From assembly GCF_021869535.1 (NCBI RefSeq), contig NW_026262581.1, positions 114,232,771 through 114,296,770 on the forward strand: a DNA stretch of 64,000 bases, written 5' to 3'. Below are positions 31,200 to 43,689 of the stretch, piece by piece. A program made the position numbers and the translations under genes. The notes below the pieces were generated by a model. It did no database searches, had not been told where the DNA came from, and worked only from the letters and a program-made list of their open reading frames with translations. Within the stretch, counting starts at the first letter, position 1. Every line of letters begins with the position of its first letter. This DNA comes from Mytilus californianus (lineage: Eukaryota > Mollusca > Bivalvia > Mytilida > Mytilidae).

Positions 31200-34100
31200 A
31201 CTTTTCTTTAAAATAAATAAAAATATTAGTAGGGACAGAAGATTTAAGATGGCACCTAGAAAAAGATGTCTTCGTGGGAAGCCTACATTTTATAAAATAT
31301 ACATTTCTCGAAAAGGTACCCATAAGTCTCAAACAGGACGTAGGGTTACATTAGCATCCATAATGCATACGCCAGTAATTGGCGTCTTATAGCCTTGTAT
31401 GATATATAACTGGGACCAATATTTGTCCCAGTATATAATCAATTTCGACCTAAGTGTACGAATCTTTTGTCATTTTTTTTTTAAATATTTGTTTAACCAA
31501 AGAGGTTGGTTTAACTGACGATTTTCTATATTTTTGTATATATTAAACATTCATGATTTCAACTATAAAATTATGGCAAACAGATTAAAATCATACTCAA
31601 ATTCTAAGCTTTTATTTGAAAATTTAGCAATACTATAATTGGTTAAGGTATTTATAATCAAATAACAAAAGTATGATTAAAAAACAAATATATACCACCA
31701 CTTATTGTAATGTTAACAAAAGAGTGTAAATAAATAAAATGTTTGTTCTTATCACGTGACAAATTACCTGTTCTAACACGGTGATAGATATTAAATCAAT
31801 TTTCTAAAAAGACTCATATGCAGATAAAGTTTCTGTCAAATACGGACTTGCAATTTAAAGAGGTTAGTTTATATACTTTATTTATAGCTTATTTATATTA
31901 TGCAATCGTCATGATCGAGTAAGCTGCTTTTGTAAGTCGATGGAGATCATTTATTTAGGCCCCATAAGTTACCTTTCACGAGGTAGTGCTAGTCACATTT
32001 GTATCCTGACATTAAATCCACCCTTTAGACACGATTCAAAAATTGTCATATCAAAATTCGCTATCAAAAATTTTATATATGTATAGAGTCATATTGTAAC
32101 AGCCTCATGTTTTCAGAGGAATTATTCCACCAGATCCATGTAATATTTACAGTTGGAACCGTACTTGGGGGTCTTATGAATTAATGACGTTGTTTAGGAG
32201 ACAAAAACATCACGACTTTAAACAGTCATTGAAATAATCGTCTTATTATGTTTGGTTTTAGAAGTTTTTCTTAGCCTTTTACTGACATAATCCACATTAT
32301 AAAATTGAATTTAATAAAGCGTCGCTTACGCAAACACGACTTTAAGATCAATATAGGTTATATCAATGTTTAATCCAATTCTAAAAACTTTCTATTTCAT
32401 AAATATTTTGTAAGATTCGGAGAAAACTTGATGTTTCGGCATAATCTCTGAATTATATTCACATAAACACGTCTTATAAAAATTTGAGGTAGAACAAAGA
32501 CTAGAATTAATCTGGGCGATTAAATTTAGACTTTTTCCCCCCCTTAAACTATCAACTAACAAATGCTTTCTTTTTATGAATTAGAAACACATGGATACTG
32601 TCTTCATATTCTTTTAAGTCTTTCGTACGTATTATGCAATATATATATTGTGTGTATCTGTATACCAATGTAGTTTGGTTTGTTGAGAAATAAAGATATA
32701 AAATCAGCTCAAATATCCCTATATTTTGAACATTTACGACACAATTCTGTTCGATACTAGTTTTCTGTTAGCAATGAATATCCTGTAGTTTGGTTTACAT
32801 GTTAAATTTTATCTTCTTGTTTAGTTTGTTTACCATGTTAAATTTCCTGACAGTTACCTATCTATTTATGATCTAAGATGAACAAATCTGATTTCTATGC
32901 AGATCACTCAAAGAATTGATTTAAGTGGATTTTAAATATTGGTATTTACACCATGTCTTCCGGGTATAGACAAAACAATTTGGTCAAGTCATAGATATAA
33001 TAAGTATGGCTATTATATTTAAGGTCAAATGAAATCCCAAAAAATTGTAAATACTTCAGGGTGACCCAATAGAATCAAACATGGAGCCAACATGCTCCTT
33101 GTTTTCATATTAGTATGTCACATAACAAAAAAAATGGAGGTTGTGCTCCTGTATAGCATCTCAATTGGAATAATATTGGATGAAGGGTATATATAGGAAA
33201 TTTACTCCTAAGTAGAAAAGTTTCTAAGCCGATTACCTATGATTCATAAACCACTTTTCCGCAGTGTTGTGCATGCGTTCATTTCTTCAAATGACAAATT
33301 TCTGCAGAAATGAAGAATTATCACATTTCAACTCATTGACGATTATTTCGTCGTGAACATGCATGAAATATTTGCCACTGACGTAACCAACCAAACATCA
33401 ATCAATCATTAACGATTATTGATTGATGATTGCTTAATGTCGTGTCATTCAATAATGAAAACGAGGCTGTTTTAGCTAATGTTAAGACCATTCCCATTTC
33501 CTAATTTATGGATATACAAACAAAAACAAAACGGTTTTCTAAACTTCAATTAGAATCGATAACAAAGTTTTGACAACAATGTAAGAAAACAGATATGGTC
33601 GGTTAAATAATCGTGTATAAAATCCGGGTATATACCTTTCAAAAGTTTAATTCAAACGCTCCAGTAAGTTGAATTTATTTTTATTGTTTGTACCATTAAG
33701 ACTTACGAACTGTAGACGCGTAGGATTTATAAATCAATAAATTTGAAACTAGGTATATACTTACTGGCAGAACAATGGACTCTTTCAAGGTAACGTAATG
33801 AATTCAGTAATTATTTATCGGGGAATAGATACGTTGTTGATTATGACATAAATGGACATACTATGTAGCAGGTAGGAAAGGTCATTATTATCATTCTTTC
33901 GTGTTAACTATATGAATTTAAAGTGAAAATTTAAAAAAAGAACAATTGGACTCTGTTTCTTACGTACTATTACTGTAGTAGTTTATTATAATTTTTTGTT
34001 TGAACTTGAGTTATTGTTACCTACTGTATTGTCATTATAGGATGAAATACCTTTCTTGTACTGATTTTATTGCATGTTCTTCTATGAAGGCTTGATATAT

Positions 34101-34400
34101 AAAAAAAACCCTTGGTTTAACCTCGCTACATGATTTCAGAAACCCTACCAATGAATGTCTCATGTGATATCTTGATGGTCATAGATAACACTCATTAGAC
34201 CCTTCTTTAAATCTCACCATAAAATATAATTGAAATTGACATTACTTGTGAGAGTCCAGTGAAATTGCCAGATCATTGGAAGAAAGAAACATTAAACTGA
34301 ATTAGCGAGTATGTATCGCCTGTTGCCCTTGCTATTGACAGATTTAAGAAATTTCTCCTAAATTAAGTATATTTTTATTAGATTAAGTTCTTCAGACATT
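31200..34400. other. Intergenic AT-rich stretch
   Basis: No convincing gene. A SINE-like tail remnant (catgaaatatttgccactga) lies at about 33360. A TATA-like word (gtataaaatccggg, about 33615), a strong donor (ccagtaagt, about 33660) and a short ATG frame at 33777 (MDSFK, then GTAACG) could be a promoter and first exons, but nothing joins them. Confidence 0.35.
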
Positions 34401-34558
34401 TCAATAAATGAAAGGATGGAAAAAGATGTTATATTTTTCGAGAAACATCAGATTTACAGATAAATACTGATGACGACTGTAACAGATTTTGGTTTCAAAT
34501 ATGTGGTCGTTACTGTTGAATTTATCTACAACTTTTCTGAACTCGGTTATACGGTGTG
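34401..34558 (-). other. Weak coding-like fragment, minus strand
   Basis: After acceptor caattgacag the frame reads HPHRITEFRKVVDKFNS.., then ETKICYSRHQYLSVNL. This resembles the first helix and second strand of VWA domains (F..vv..f...tki....). The fragment is minus-strand like the VWA-like piece at 30851-31092. Too short to rely on. Confidence 0.15.
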
Positions 34559-35949
34559 GATGTCTGTCAATTGTTGATTGTCTGATCAATGGTTTTTAAG
34601 CTTAACGTTCAGTGGCAAATAGTTCATGCACACGATAATACGATTGAATCTATAATAGGTCGGCACTGTAAAGTGGGTCGACAGGTGAGTCGACATTAGT
34701 CCTCTGACACTTGAAAAAAAAAATGTAAGATAGCGGTAGAAATGTGTCTGTACAATAGGCCACCTACAGACCCCTCACTGAGTTGTAATGTTTCTCTCAG
34801 CATGGTAATCTCATGTAACGTGGCATCGATTTTAATTTTTCAACACCTTGAAAATCTAACTGAGCGTGAGCGTACACACCGTACGCCCCTCTTTAGCATG
34901 TATTTACTTTGCTGAATGGTATAAGTCCAGATGACCATATTTCTATACCAGTCAACCCATAAGGTTGCCATTATTGAAGGCTGATTAGTGACCTATTGCT
35001 GGCTGATTTGGTTGAATAGTGTTAGTGGGTTGCGATCCCAAAAGCTTCTGTTATGTTTTAACGTGTTATGCTAGATTTGTGGTTATACCATTATTTCATT
35101 TATACCTTTTTTTATAGTGGGTTGCTATTTTTTCTGCATTGAATTATTAGTTATCATCTATAGACTTTTCAAGCGTTGCATTTAGTACGAAGGCTTCAGG
35201 CTTATACTTAAAGTGACAGTAATTAGGGAAACCCAGACTTAGGGGGCGTTTGTTGAAAATAATAACCCATTTTCAGTGCTAGTGTACGTTTTTTTCGTAT
35301 ATCCCATAAGGGATTTAAATATGTTATTCACCAAGAAATAACAACTTATAATGAACTTTCTACTTGAGGTATTTCAATTCATTATGTATACATACCTCAC
35401 AAAGAAGTTGATTAATATTTTGATAAATTTATCGAGATTCTTTTCGTTAATAACGTAGATTTATACAATGTTAAGCCTCACTTATATTTTTAAAGCAGAA
35501 CGCCAAATTTGAGAAACTGAAAGACTACTTAATTATTTTTAATCTATTTTGATATTGTCTTGTGTGCATCTACCAAAAAGTTTACTTTATCATTAATGGT
35601 ACCAATTTTACTGCGATAATAAATATCTCTTCGTTGATGCTCGAGGCCAACATATTTGAAAATCTAAAACGTTTTATCCTGCAATCAGCTAACTATTGTA
35701 CAAATAACAGGTACACAAATAAATATTTGCTTTATTTGTACTTGTACAAACAAAAGTCTCCTGTCAACCCGCTTCCATGTTGAGCTAGCGGTAATGTGGA
35801 TGTTTCTATTTGAGTACCAGTTCATTTTACGGGTCCTCTTCGCGGTCCGCGTTTAAACTATGTCGATTTCTTTGAAAATTTAGAGACAATGATTTAGATT
35901 TTAACAACTTATGTTTCAAGTGTTGGGTGTAAATTTCAGGATAAAAACA

Positions 35950-36091
35950 ATATATGTACATTTTCGGAAAATATAAAATTTATTTGTGCTCGCTACGAAA
36001 CAGGAGAAAAAGCTCGGCGAGCCCCGCTTTTCGTCCTGTTTCTAAAGCTCATACAAATAAATTTTATATTTTCCGACAATGTACATATATT
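35950..36091. mobile_element. 142-bp near-palindrome (foldback hairpin)
   Basis: Left arm 'atatatgtacattttcggaa' onward is mirrored by the right arm ending 'aatgtacatatat', with about 40 bp of nearly perfect outer stem. An inner stem (gaaacaggag / gtcctgtttc) surrounds a GC-rich loop 'ctcggcgagccc'. Lies within copy 1 of the tandem duplication and is missing from copy 2. Confidence 0.8.
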
Positions 36092-36335
36092 ATTTATATC
36101 TAAACGTCGAAGAGCTGCTTAAACCAACAAATGACCAAAAGTATAGCGAAAACCCGTTACTGGATCAAGAAAGTGAGTGGAGAGTATTCTCATTGGCAAC
36201 CATACCACATCTTTTTATTTTTGTAAGGGATCAGAGGTATGCACTCTTTGATTTAAAATGAATTCCAAGATTTTATATTTACAGCAAATTAAATGAAACA
36301 ATATCCGTATTTCATGCCAGTACCGAAGTACGTTG

Positions 36336-36480
36336 GCTACTAGGCTGTTGATACTCTCGGAGACTAACAAGCTACTAGGCTGTTGATACCCTCGGAGACT
36401 AACAAGCTACTAGGCTGTTGATACCCTCGGAGACTAACAAGCTACTAGGCTGTTGATACCCTCGGAGACTAACAAGCTAC
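36336..36480. repeat. 35-bp minisatellite
   Basis: 'gctactaggctgttgatac' at 36336, 36371, 36406 and 36441, with a partial copy at 36476. Units differ at one base. Copy 2 of the larger duplication has only one related unit (about 37975). Confidence 0.95.
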
Positions 36481-36899
36481 TAGCAGAGCCATCGACCCTG
36501 TTGTAGTAATAAAATTAGCGGCACCACTTTTACTGCATTTCGACGAATAATTTCTCTTCGATAGGACTACATATTTAAAACTCAAAAATCATAACATTTG
36601 CAAGTTAATATTCAGATGATCGCTTTGAATAAACGATTAAGATTTAGAATGGTTTCTATGGATCTTCAACATAAGAGAGTTTACACGTTCGTGTTAATAA
36701 TTATTTTTTGGGGGATACGAATTGTTAGAAAGTTTCCTTTGTTAGAAGCGAACGTTATATACACCTACAGTAAATATTAAAATGGTATAAGAGCAACGTT
36801 ATTTTAACTAAAGCATGAATATTTCTCTTGCTTAATACTGAAATGTTATTAAAACCAAAGTTTCAACTGATTCTATATAATCTGGAACTCATGAAACCT

Positions 36900-38260
36900 A
36901 AAGGTAGGCACTATAAAATGGGTCGACAGGTAAAGGCCTGGGAATTTAGTCGGGCACTGGAAAATAATGGTAGTTTTAAATAGCGGTAGAAATGTGTCTG
37001 TACAATAAGCCACCTACATATCCCTTTTTTCTCTAATCATGGCAATTTCTCTTAACGAGACATCGATTTCAACTCCTAAAACTCGAACTAATCGTGAATG
37101 TACAACCAATCCACCAAAGTGGTCGCCCCTCTTCGGCATGTATTTACTATGCTGAATTGGAGAAGTTCAGGAGACCATATTTCTATATCAGCCAACCGTT
37201 AGGGTTGCGATCTTATAGCTAAACTGTTACCATGTCTTTTATAGTGCAATAGTAGGTTTCTGGTTATAACCTGGCCAAGTTTATTTATTCCTTTTTTTGT
37301 GAGGTCGCCATTTTTACTGCAATGAATCAAAAATTATCATCTGAAAACGTTCCAGTTCGGATGCTCCTAGCTTATATGTAAAGTGACAGTAATTAGGGAA
37401 ACCCAGAATTTTAGGGAGCATTTGTAGTAAATAATAACCCATTTACAGTGCTCATGTACGTTAATTTTTTGTCCCATGAGGGATTTAAATATGTTATTCA
37501 TCAAGCAAGAACAACTTATAATAAATGTTTTACTTGAGGTCTTTCAATTATTTATGTATACATATCTCTCATACAAATTGATAAATATTTTGATAATTTT
37601 ATGGAGATTTTTCCCTTATAATGTAGATTTATCAATTTTATGCCTCACTTAATTTTTTAAACAGAACGTCAAAAGAAAAAGTCTCCAACTGAAAGACTGG
37701 CCACTTAAACATTTTTAATTTATTTTGATATTGTCAAATGTGCATTTACCCTAAGGTTTACTATAGCACCAAAACCTTTAGTTATATAAACGTTGAAGAT
37801 CTGATAAAACAAAAAATAATGACCAAAAGTCTAGTCAAAACCAAACAAAGGATCAGACGTATGCATGGGGGAGATACATTCCTTAATTCCTTAATTTAAA
37901 CTGATTTCCAAGATTTTGTAACTACATCAAATTTCAATAAAACAATATCCGCATTTCATGGCAGTTCACTGGACTAGTGATACCCTAGGAAACTAACAGT
38001 CCACCTGCAGAGGTATCGACCCAGTGGTAGTAATAATATTAACGGTACCACTTTTCCTGCACCAGATGCGCATCCCGACAATTAATATCTCTTTAGTAAT
38101 GCGCGAGGTCTAAATATTTTAAACTACAAAACTTAATATTTACAAGTTAATATTTAGATGATCGCTTGGAATAAACGATAAAAATTATAATGGTTTCCAT
38201 GGATCTTCAACATAAGAAAGTTTTTCTCTTGCTTAATACTGAAATGTTATACAATCTAAC
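36900..38260. repeat. Diverged tandem duplication, copy 2
   Basis: See copy 1 at 34655-36780. Same order and orientation, lacks the palindrome and the 35-bp array. No preserved open frame in either copy, so I cannot say what was duplicated. Confidence 0.75.
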
Positions 38261-38299
38261 GTTTCAACGGATTCTATATAGTCTAGAACCAATGAAACA

Positions 38300-40730
38300 T
38301 TTAGGAGAAACTAGCTGTTAATACTGGACCAGATAGGTCTATCCCATAAATTTATAATCTTACATTTTAAGTGAGTATATATGCAAATAATTGTACAAGA
38401 AAAAACAATCATCCGACTCCTGGGTCTACGATAAAGATAAATAACGGCATGACGACAAATACCGATTTGATAAAATCTTCTTTGTTTTGATTTATAGTTG
38501 TGAAGAAAACAGATTTTAAACTTCTGTTTTATAGATTTTTTTGTGCCTATTTTGTCTGTCATGACTATTCATATTTTATCTCAATAAAAGTCGCCAGGAG
38601 TGATTGTCATGTTTACTTTTCATTTTAAGTTTGAACGACAACACAGTTATTCGAATACTTGCTTCCCTTTTTCTGCATTACCGTCTCTACGAATCGTCTT
38701 TACTAAAGAAAATCGTCATACGAGTTTACGACATATATATATCTGTATCTTTTCAAGCATGATTAAATACAATTGATATTGCACAATTAATTTATGTTCA
38801 TTTTTACCACGTTAAGTCAGACACAACCAACTCTACGTCTCATACAGATTATTACAAACGTTTTTTATAAGGGCAGAAATGGAATAATAGCCTATGGTGG
38901 ATAATTTATTGTTAAAAAAGCTTAAGTGGAGCCTCTTATGACTTAAGTTCTAACCAATTGAGCTAACAAATGTCCCAATAGCAAGACTGTGAACTGTTAA
39001 TTAATACAGTTTTATTATAAAAAGTCTTGTCTTTCTTTGAAGCACTTCTCCTGTAGTCAACACGGTTTTTTACATAAACATTTCTTAAACACACTGCTTC
39101 ATTAGGTCTTTCCACTTTTCCGTGGTAAGACCTATTGATTTTGTTCTGATTATTTTCTTTTTTTCTTCCGCCTAATTTTTTTCTTTCGTTGTGTTCTTGT
39201 TTTATAAGATGTCGCTTATATATTTGGAATATGATATCGTACAGTTTATACGCATTTGAAACTAACACTGCTTAACCGAACACTTTACGTTGTAAGAGTT
39301 ATCTCCCCAAACACTGTTTTTCTTGTGGCCACTACTCCTTCGCAACCGTAAAAGTTTACGACAAATTTATTTTACCAAATTGCTCGTTACAGCTTCAGGA
39401 TTAGGATGACCATTTGGATCGAAGCTATCCAGAGACTCCAAATGAGAGTTATTCCCCCTTATGCATTTAATAACTGGTAAACCATAAGTGATAGAGACCT
39501 AAGGTTTCTTGATTTGAGGTCCTTGGTCCAAACAAAAATGAAAATTAGGTCAAGGCCAAAGGTCAAGTTCATTTTCTAAATTTTGATTTTGGCTTATTTT
39601 CACTTCTTTCCAAAAACCGTATAAGATATCGACAAATTATTTTTACTAAATTGTAGAAGATATTTACGACTGGTATATGACCACATTTTCCACACTCAAA
39701 AGTTTTAGCATACCAGATACTTGGGACATTTATTTCATTAGAAACTTTTGGTCATGTTCGTATGTAAACAGGGTTACGCTATATTTATGGGTTTTAAAAT
39801 AATTGCTTATTGATAGAGATATCGTTTCAACAATATCCAATAAGGGCAATTCAATAATGTGAAATCAATACACATTTAGTACAAACCAGCCTATATTCAT
39901 GCATTAATTATTCATCAGAATATAGAAAAGAATATGAAAAAAAAAACTTTATATTGACGATAAACAAGGCATTCTGGTAAGTGGAGTTTTTCGTTTTATT
40001 GGTACATAAATTATCAAATAAAGATAAAAATGTTTGGAAAATACATATCGCTATTGTTCTGCAAATGGAAAATAATGTACATGAAAAATACTCAATTAAG
40101 AACATTCTTTGAAGGTCACCTTTGGTAACACTCAAAACACTGCTCTTAAGAAACTTTACTCCAAGAAAAATGAATATGTTAGAAAGCAATTAAAAATCAG
40201 TCCACATAGACTTGATGTCATGTAAGAGCGCCAACTGAAGCAACATTATAACACGCCTTTCTTAAAATGTGTAAGAAAGAGAGTAAAGTATGATTATCTC
40301 TTCAAATGGAACAGCCATTCCACACTACCGTCGGACCAACTCATATTTTCTTTTTGATATCTCTGAAATTGTCGTCCCGGCTGAGGATATTCGTCTTAAT
40401 CAATGACCTTTGGCTTACCACACTATATCTTGTAAATAAGAAGATACAAAATATCTGATGCTATATTGTCATAACAAAAATTAAAACAGCTTGAACGACA
40501 AATCTTTACCGGTTTAGTAAACAAGGCGTTTAAATGAGTTTTACGGTTTAGTAATTAAGGCGTTTAAATGAGTTTTACAAATATATGTAAGTATATTTCG
40601 ACAAATTTCAAAAAATCTGTGTGTATTTTAATTTATACCTTTGCTGCGTGATAGAACGACAATATGCACAATTTCACTCCTTTTTTTCTTGTACTAGCTA
40701 TGTGTAATAGCTGAAGTGGTATTTTGTCCT
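38300..40730. other. Intergenic stretch
   Basis: AT-rich. Several open frames of 80-100 codons on the minus strand have skewed, low-complexity composition and no splice context that I trust. 'cgtttaaatgagttttac' is repeated at about 40525 and 40560. Confidence 0.4.
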
Positions 40731-40749
40731 ACGTTCATGGATAAATATA

Positions 40750-40908
40750 GATTCTACCACTGCATCGAGTGTGGTACGATATTTATCCACTCGAGACAGT
40801 TAAATTTTCAAATTTAAAACGCGAGGCTTGCCGAGCGTTTTAAATATTTAAAATTTAACTGTCGAGAGTGGATAAATATCGTATTACACGAGATTTGGTA
40901 GTGGAATC
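40750..40908. mobile_element. 159-bp foldback hairpin
   Basis: The two halves pair: 'gattctaccac' with 'gtggaatc', 'acgatatttatccactcgag' with 'gagtggataaatatcgt', and 'cagttaaattttcaaattta' with 'taaaatttaactg'. The loop is GC-rich (gcgaggcttgccgagcg). The architecture is like that of 35950-36091 (AT-rich arms, GC-rich tip), suggesting one foldback family. An ATG frame starting in it (40868-41128) is incidental. Confidence 0.8.
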
Positions 40909-41189
40909 TGATTCTCTAATGATTTTCAAACAATACGCAGGCAAATTTATTCTTTCTTTTCGAACGATCTGCAAAAAGATGTGTTCTTTCTATGTGACGT
41001 CATCAGGCATGGTCGCCTTTTTTCATGCCGTCACAATAGGAAATTCAGAGGAAAGCAAGAAAATTCGACGTCATAATCGGATTTTAACCAATAAAGAACT
41101 GAGATCAAACGAATCACACGTTGATTAAATTTTTTTATACAATGGGCGCAGAAAGGGATAAATTGACGAAGAATTAGAGAATGCTTTGT

Positions 41190-41365
41190 ATGTGAGTAAC
41201 TTCGTCTGACGTTCATGGATATTGTTTGGTATATGAGTAACGTCGTCTGACGTTCATGGATAATGTTTGGTATATGAGTAAGTTCGTCAAACGTTCATGG
41301 ATAATGTTTGGTATGGGAACAAGTTCTTCTGACGTCCATGGATAATGTTTGGTATGTGAGTAAGT
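41190..41365. repeat. 41-bp minisatellite
   Basis: Four copies with 'gttcatgga' or 'gtccatgga' at 41-bp steps (41210, 41251, 41292, 41333). A related 'acgttcatggataa' lies at about 40732, just left of the hairpin. Confidence 0.9.
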
Positions 41366-42004
41366 TTGAAGAATAACAATTCCAAAAGTAGCATAGCAAT
41401 ATGATTTTCTAAATTATTTTGGACTATCCTATAACAATAAACTGATCCTATCTTGTAACGTGTAGTACAAATGTTTTTAAGCAGTCAAAAACTTATTTCC
41501 TATCAGCTATGGCTCAAGCATTGATGTAATACTTTTAATATCGTCCCAAGATGAAATTGCATGATTATATTTTTCCAGTATAAGGAGCACAATTCTTTGA
41601 TATATAGGTCAGCTTTAAGGATTCCATACTTGATCTTCAACTTCTGATCATACAACTAGATAAGGTTTATGACTTTAACCCACTGCGTAAAAAATGTGGG
41701 AACTGCTCATTCGGTAATTTGCAAGAGTACAAAAAGCTGGATTTTTTTTAAAATTCCGAGGTTAAAGGAGCATAATACCAAAAAAAAATCTGCAACTAGA
41801 ATGAAGCTCGAACTTGTTCTATAACTTCTCATAATATGAATATGTACAAAATATGGGCAATTTCAACTTCATTATGTCTAACCGAATAAAACTTGAAACC
41901 TCGTCTGTAACGTTTTATGAAATGATTATATGCCAATAGCTATCACGAGTTAGTTTACCTAAAAAAGCGTGAACGTCTTGCTTATTATTAGTTCAAGGGC
42001 AATA

Positions 42005-42215
42005 AATAGATATAAGAAGATGTGGTATGAGTGCCAATGAGACACTCTCCATCCAAGTCACAATTTGTAAAAGTAAACCATTATAGGTCAAAGTACGGCC
42101 TTCAACACGGAGCCTTGGTTCACACCGAGCAGCAAGCTATAAAGGGCTCCAAAAATGACTAGTGTAAAACCATTCAAACAGAAAAACCAACGGTCTTATC
42201 TTTATAAAAAACGTA
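42005..42215 (+). repeat. Dispersed repeat B, second subtype
   Basis: 'aagaagatgtggtatgagtg ccaatgaga' followed by 'tacggccttcaacacggagc' and 'agctataaagggctccaaaa'. A short minus-strand fragment lies at 42745-42815. Confidence 0.8.
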
Positions 42216-43192
42216 ACTCTATTTGATCAAATGGACGGCATTCTTTTAAATTTGAATTTATAGGATAATCAACGTACACCAAAATCAAGACAAAATCTTC
42301 ACCCAATACATACATGAGATTTTTTGCGGATAGGGAAAATCGTACATTTGTATAAAGCTAAATGTATATTCTGGGTATTTAATTATAACAGTAGCTTTAC
42401 TAGAATAACTATGCTGTATTAATGTTTTGGCCTTAGTCTGGGTTTTTTTTGCGGTTTAAATGGTTTTTAAAACCATCGTCAAGAAAGAACCATTGTAAAA
42501 TAAATATTCTACAAATTGAAAATTTTTGTCAACTTTTTATACACATGCCTTTACAGTATCGTATTGTTGATAAAATATCAATTTTATTTAGTGCATGGTA
42601 TCATCTTTTATTGATGCTTGTAAGAATGAAGAGATTACAATGGATACTTATGTTTGTAAAACTCCAAATTATCAACATTTATAATATTACAATGAGATTT
42701 CAATCTAACTACGGTACCACTTTTAAAACCGTACGGTGACCTATAGTTGTTAACTTCTGTTTAATTTGTCTCTGGTGGAGAGTTGTCTCAGCATACCACA
42801 TCTTTTTGTTTTTATATGCTGTTACTCTTCAAATAAAAGACAAAAGTATGTATACCTCTGGTTATTGGCTTTGAACCTCAAGTGATATGCAAAGTAAAGA
42901 TTGGGATGCAGCTCGGCGCTTTTGGCCGTAGAATCGAAACATAAGTTATATAACACTCTATTTTAAATTTGTTTATTCAAAACAACGTAAATAAATTCAT
43001 TAATATATGAGTATGCTTCTTAGTAATCATTCTAAATACTCTCGAAACAGACCTAGAATAAGTTATGACCCAGATCCTGTATTATCATGAAAAAATTATC
43101 AACTTTTCTGCGACTTTGAAACTTGTTAGAAAGGGCCGTTTGTAAATAGTGACGTCAATTAATGAGCCTGGAACAAACCCTGAAACCTTACT

Positions 43193-43586
43193 GGACAATT
43201 TTATAAGCTCCCCGTGTCAGCTTACGGGACAATTCTATAAGCTCCCCGTGTCATAGGAAACTCGAATATCATTTGGCTAGCTTACGGGACAATTCTATAA
43301 GCTCCCCGTGTCATAGGAAACTCGAATATCATTTGGCTAGCTTACGGGACAATTCTATAAGCTCCCCGTGTCATAGGAAACTTGAATATCATTTGGCTAG
43401 CTTAAGGGACAATTCTATAAGCTCCCCGTGTCATAGGAAACTCGGATATCATTTGGCTAGCTTAAGGGACAATTCTATAAGCTCCCCGTGTCATAGGAAA
43501 CTCGAATATCATTTGGCTAGCTTAAGGGACAATTCTATAAGCTCACCTTGTCATAGGAAACTCGAATATCATTTGGCTAACTTAAG
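43193..43586. repeat. 60-bp minisatellite
   Basis: Six full and one partial copy. Each contains 'gggacaattctataagctcc' and 'gaatatcatttggctag'. The period of exactly 60 keeps one frame open for over 130 codons, which explains the long repetitive frame at 43273-43686. Confidence 0.97.
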
Positions 43587-43689
43587 TTGTTTGTTTGCTT
43601 TCAGTTTGTTTTTAAAGTGGGAAAAAAAATGTCCATTATGTCAAATTTTCATTTCTAATTGGTATAGTGAAAACAAATCTTTTTAAATA

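Larger units (their letters stand above)
34655..36780. repeat. Diverged tandem duplication, copy 1
   Basis: Shares an ordered series of words with 36900-38260: 'agcggtagaaatgtgtctgt acaata', 'gcatgtatttact', 'gaccatatttctat', 'aagtgacagtaattagggaa acccaga' and 'ggatcttcaacataag'. The offset falls from about 2.24 kb to 1.54 kb along the copy because copy 1 contains extra DNA, including the hairpin at 35950 and the 35-bp array at 36336. Confidence 0.75.

Noticed and set aside
40868-41128. 86-codon frame starting at the foldback hairpin
   Set aside because: The start lies in the hairpin's right arm, and there is no homology that I recognise.
43273-43686. 137-codon plus-strand frame of LASLRDNSISSPCHRKLEYH units
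   Set aside because: Explained by the 60-bp minisatellite. Kept only as a low-interest finding.
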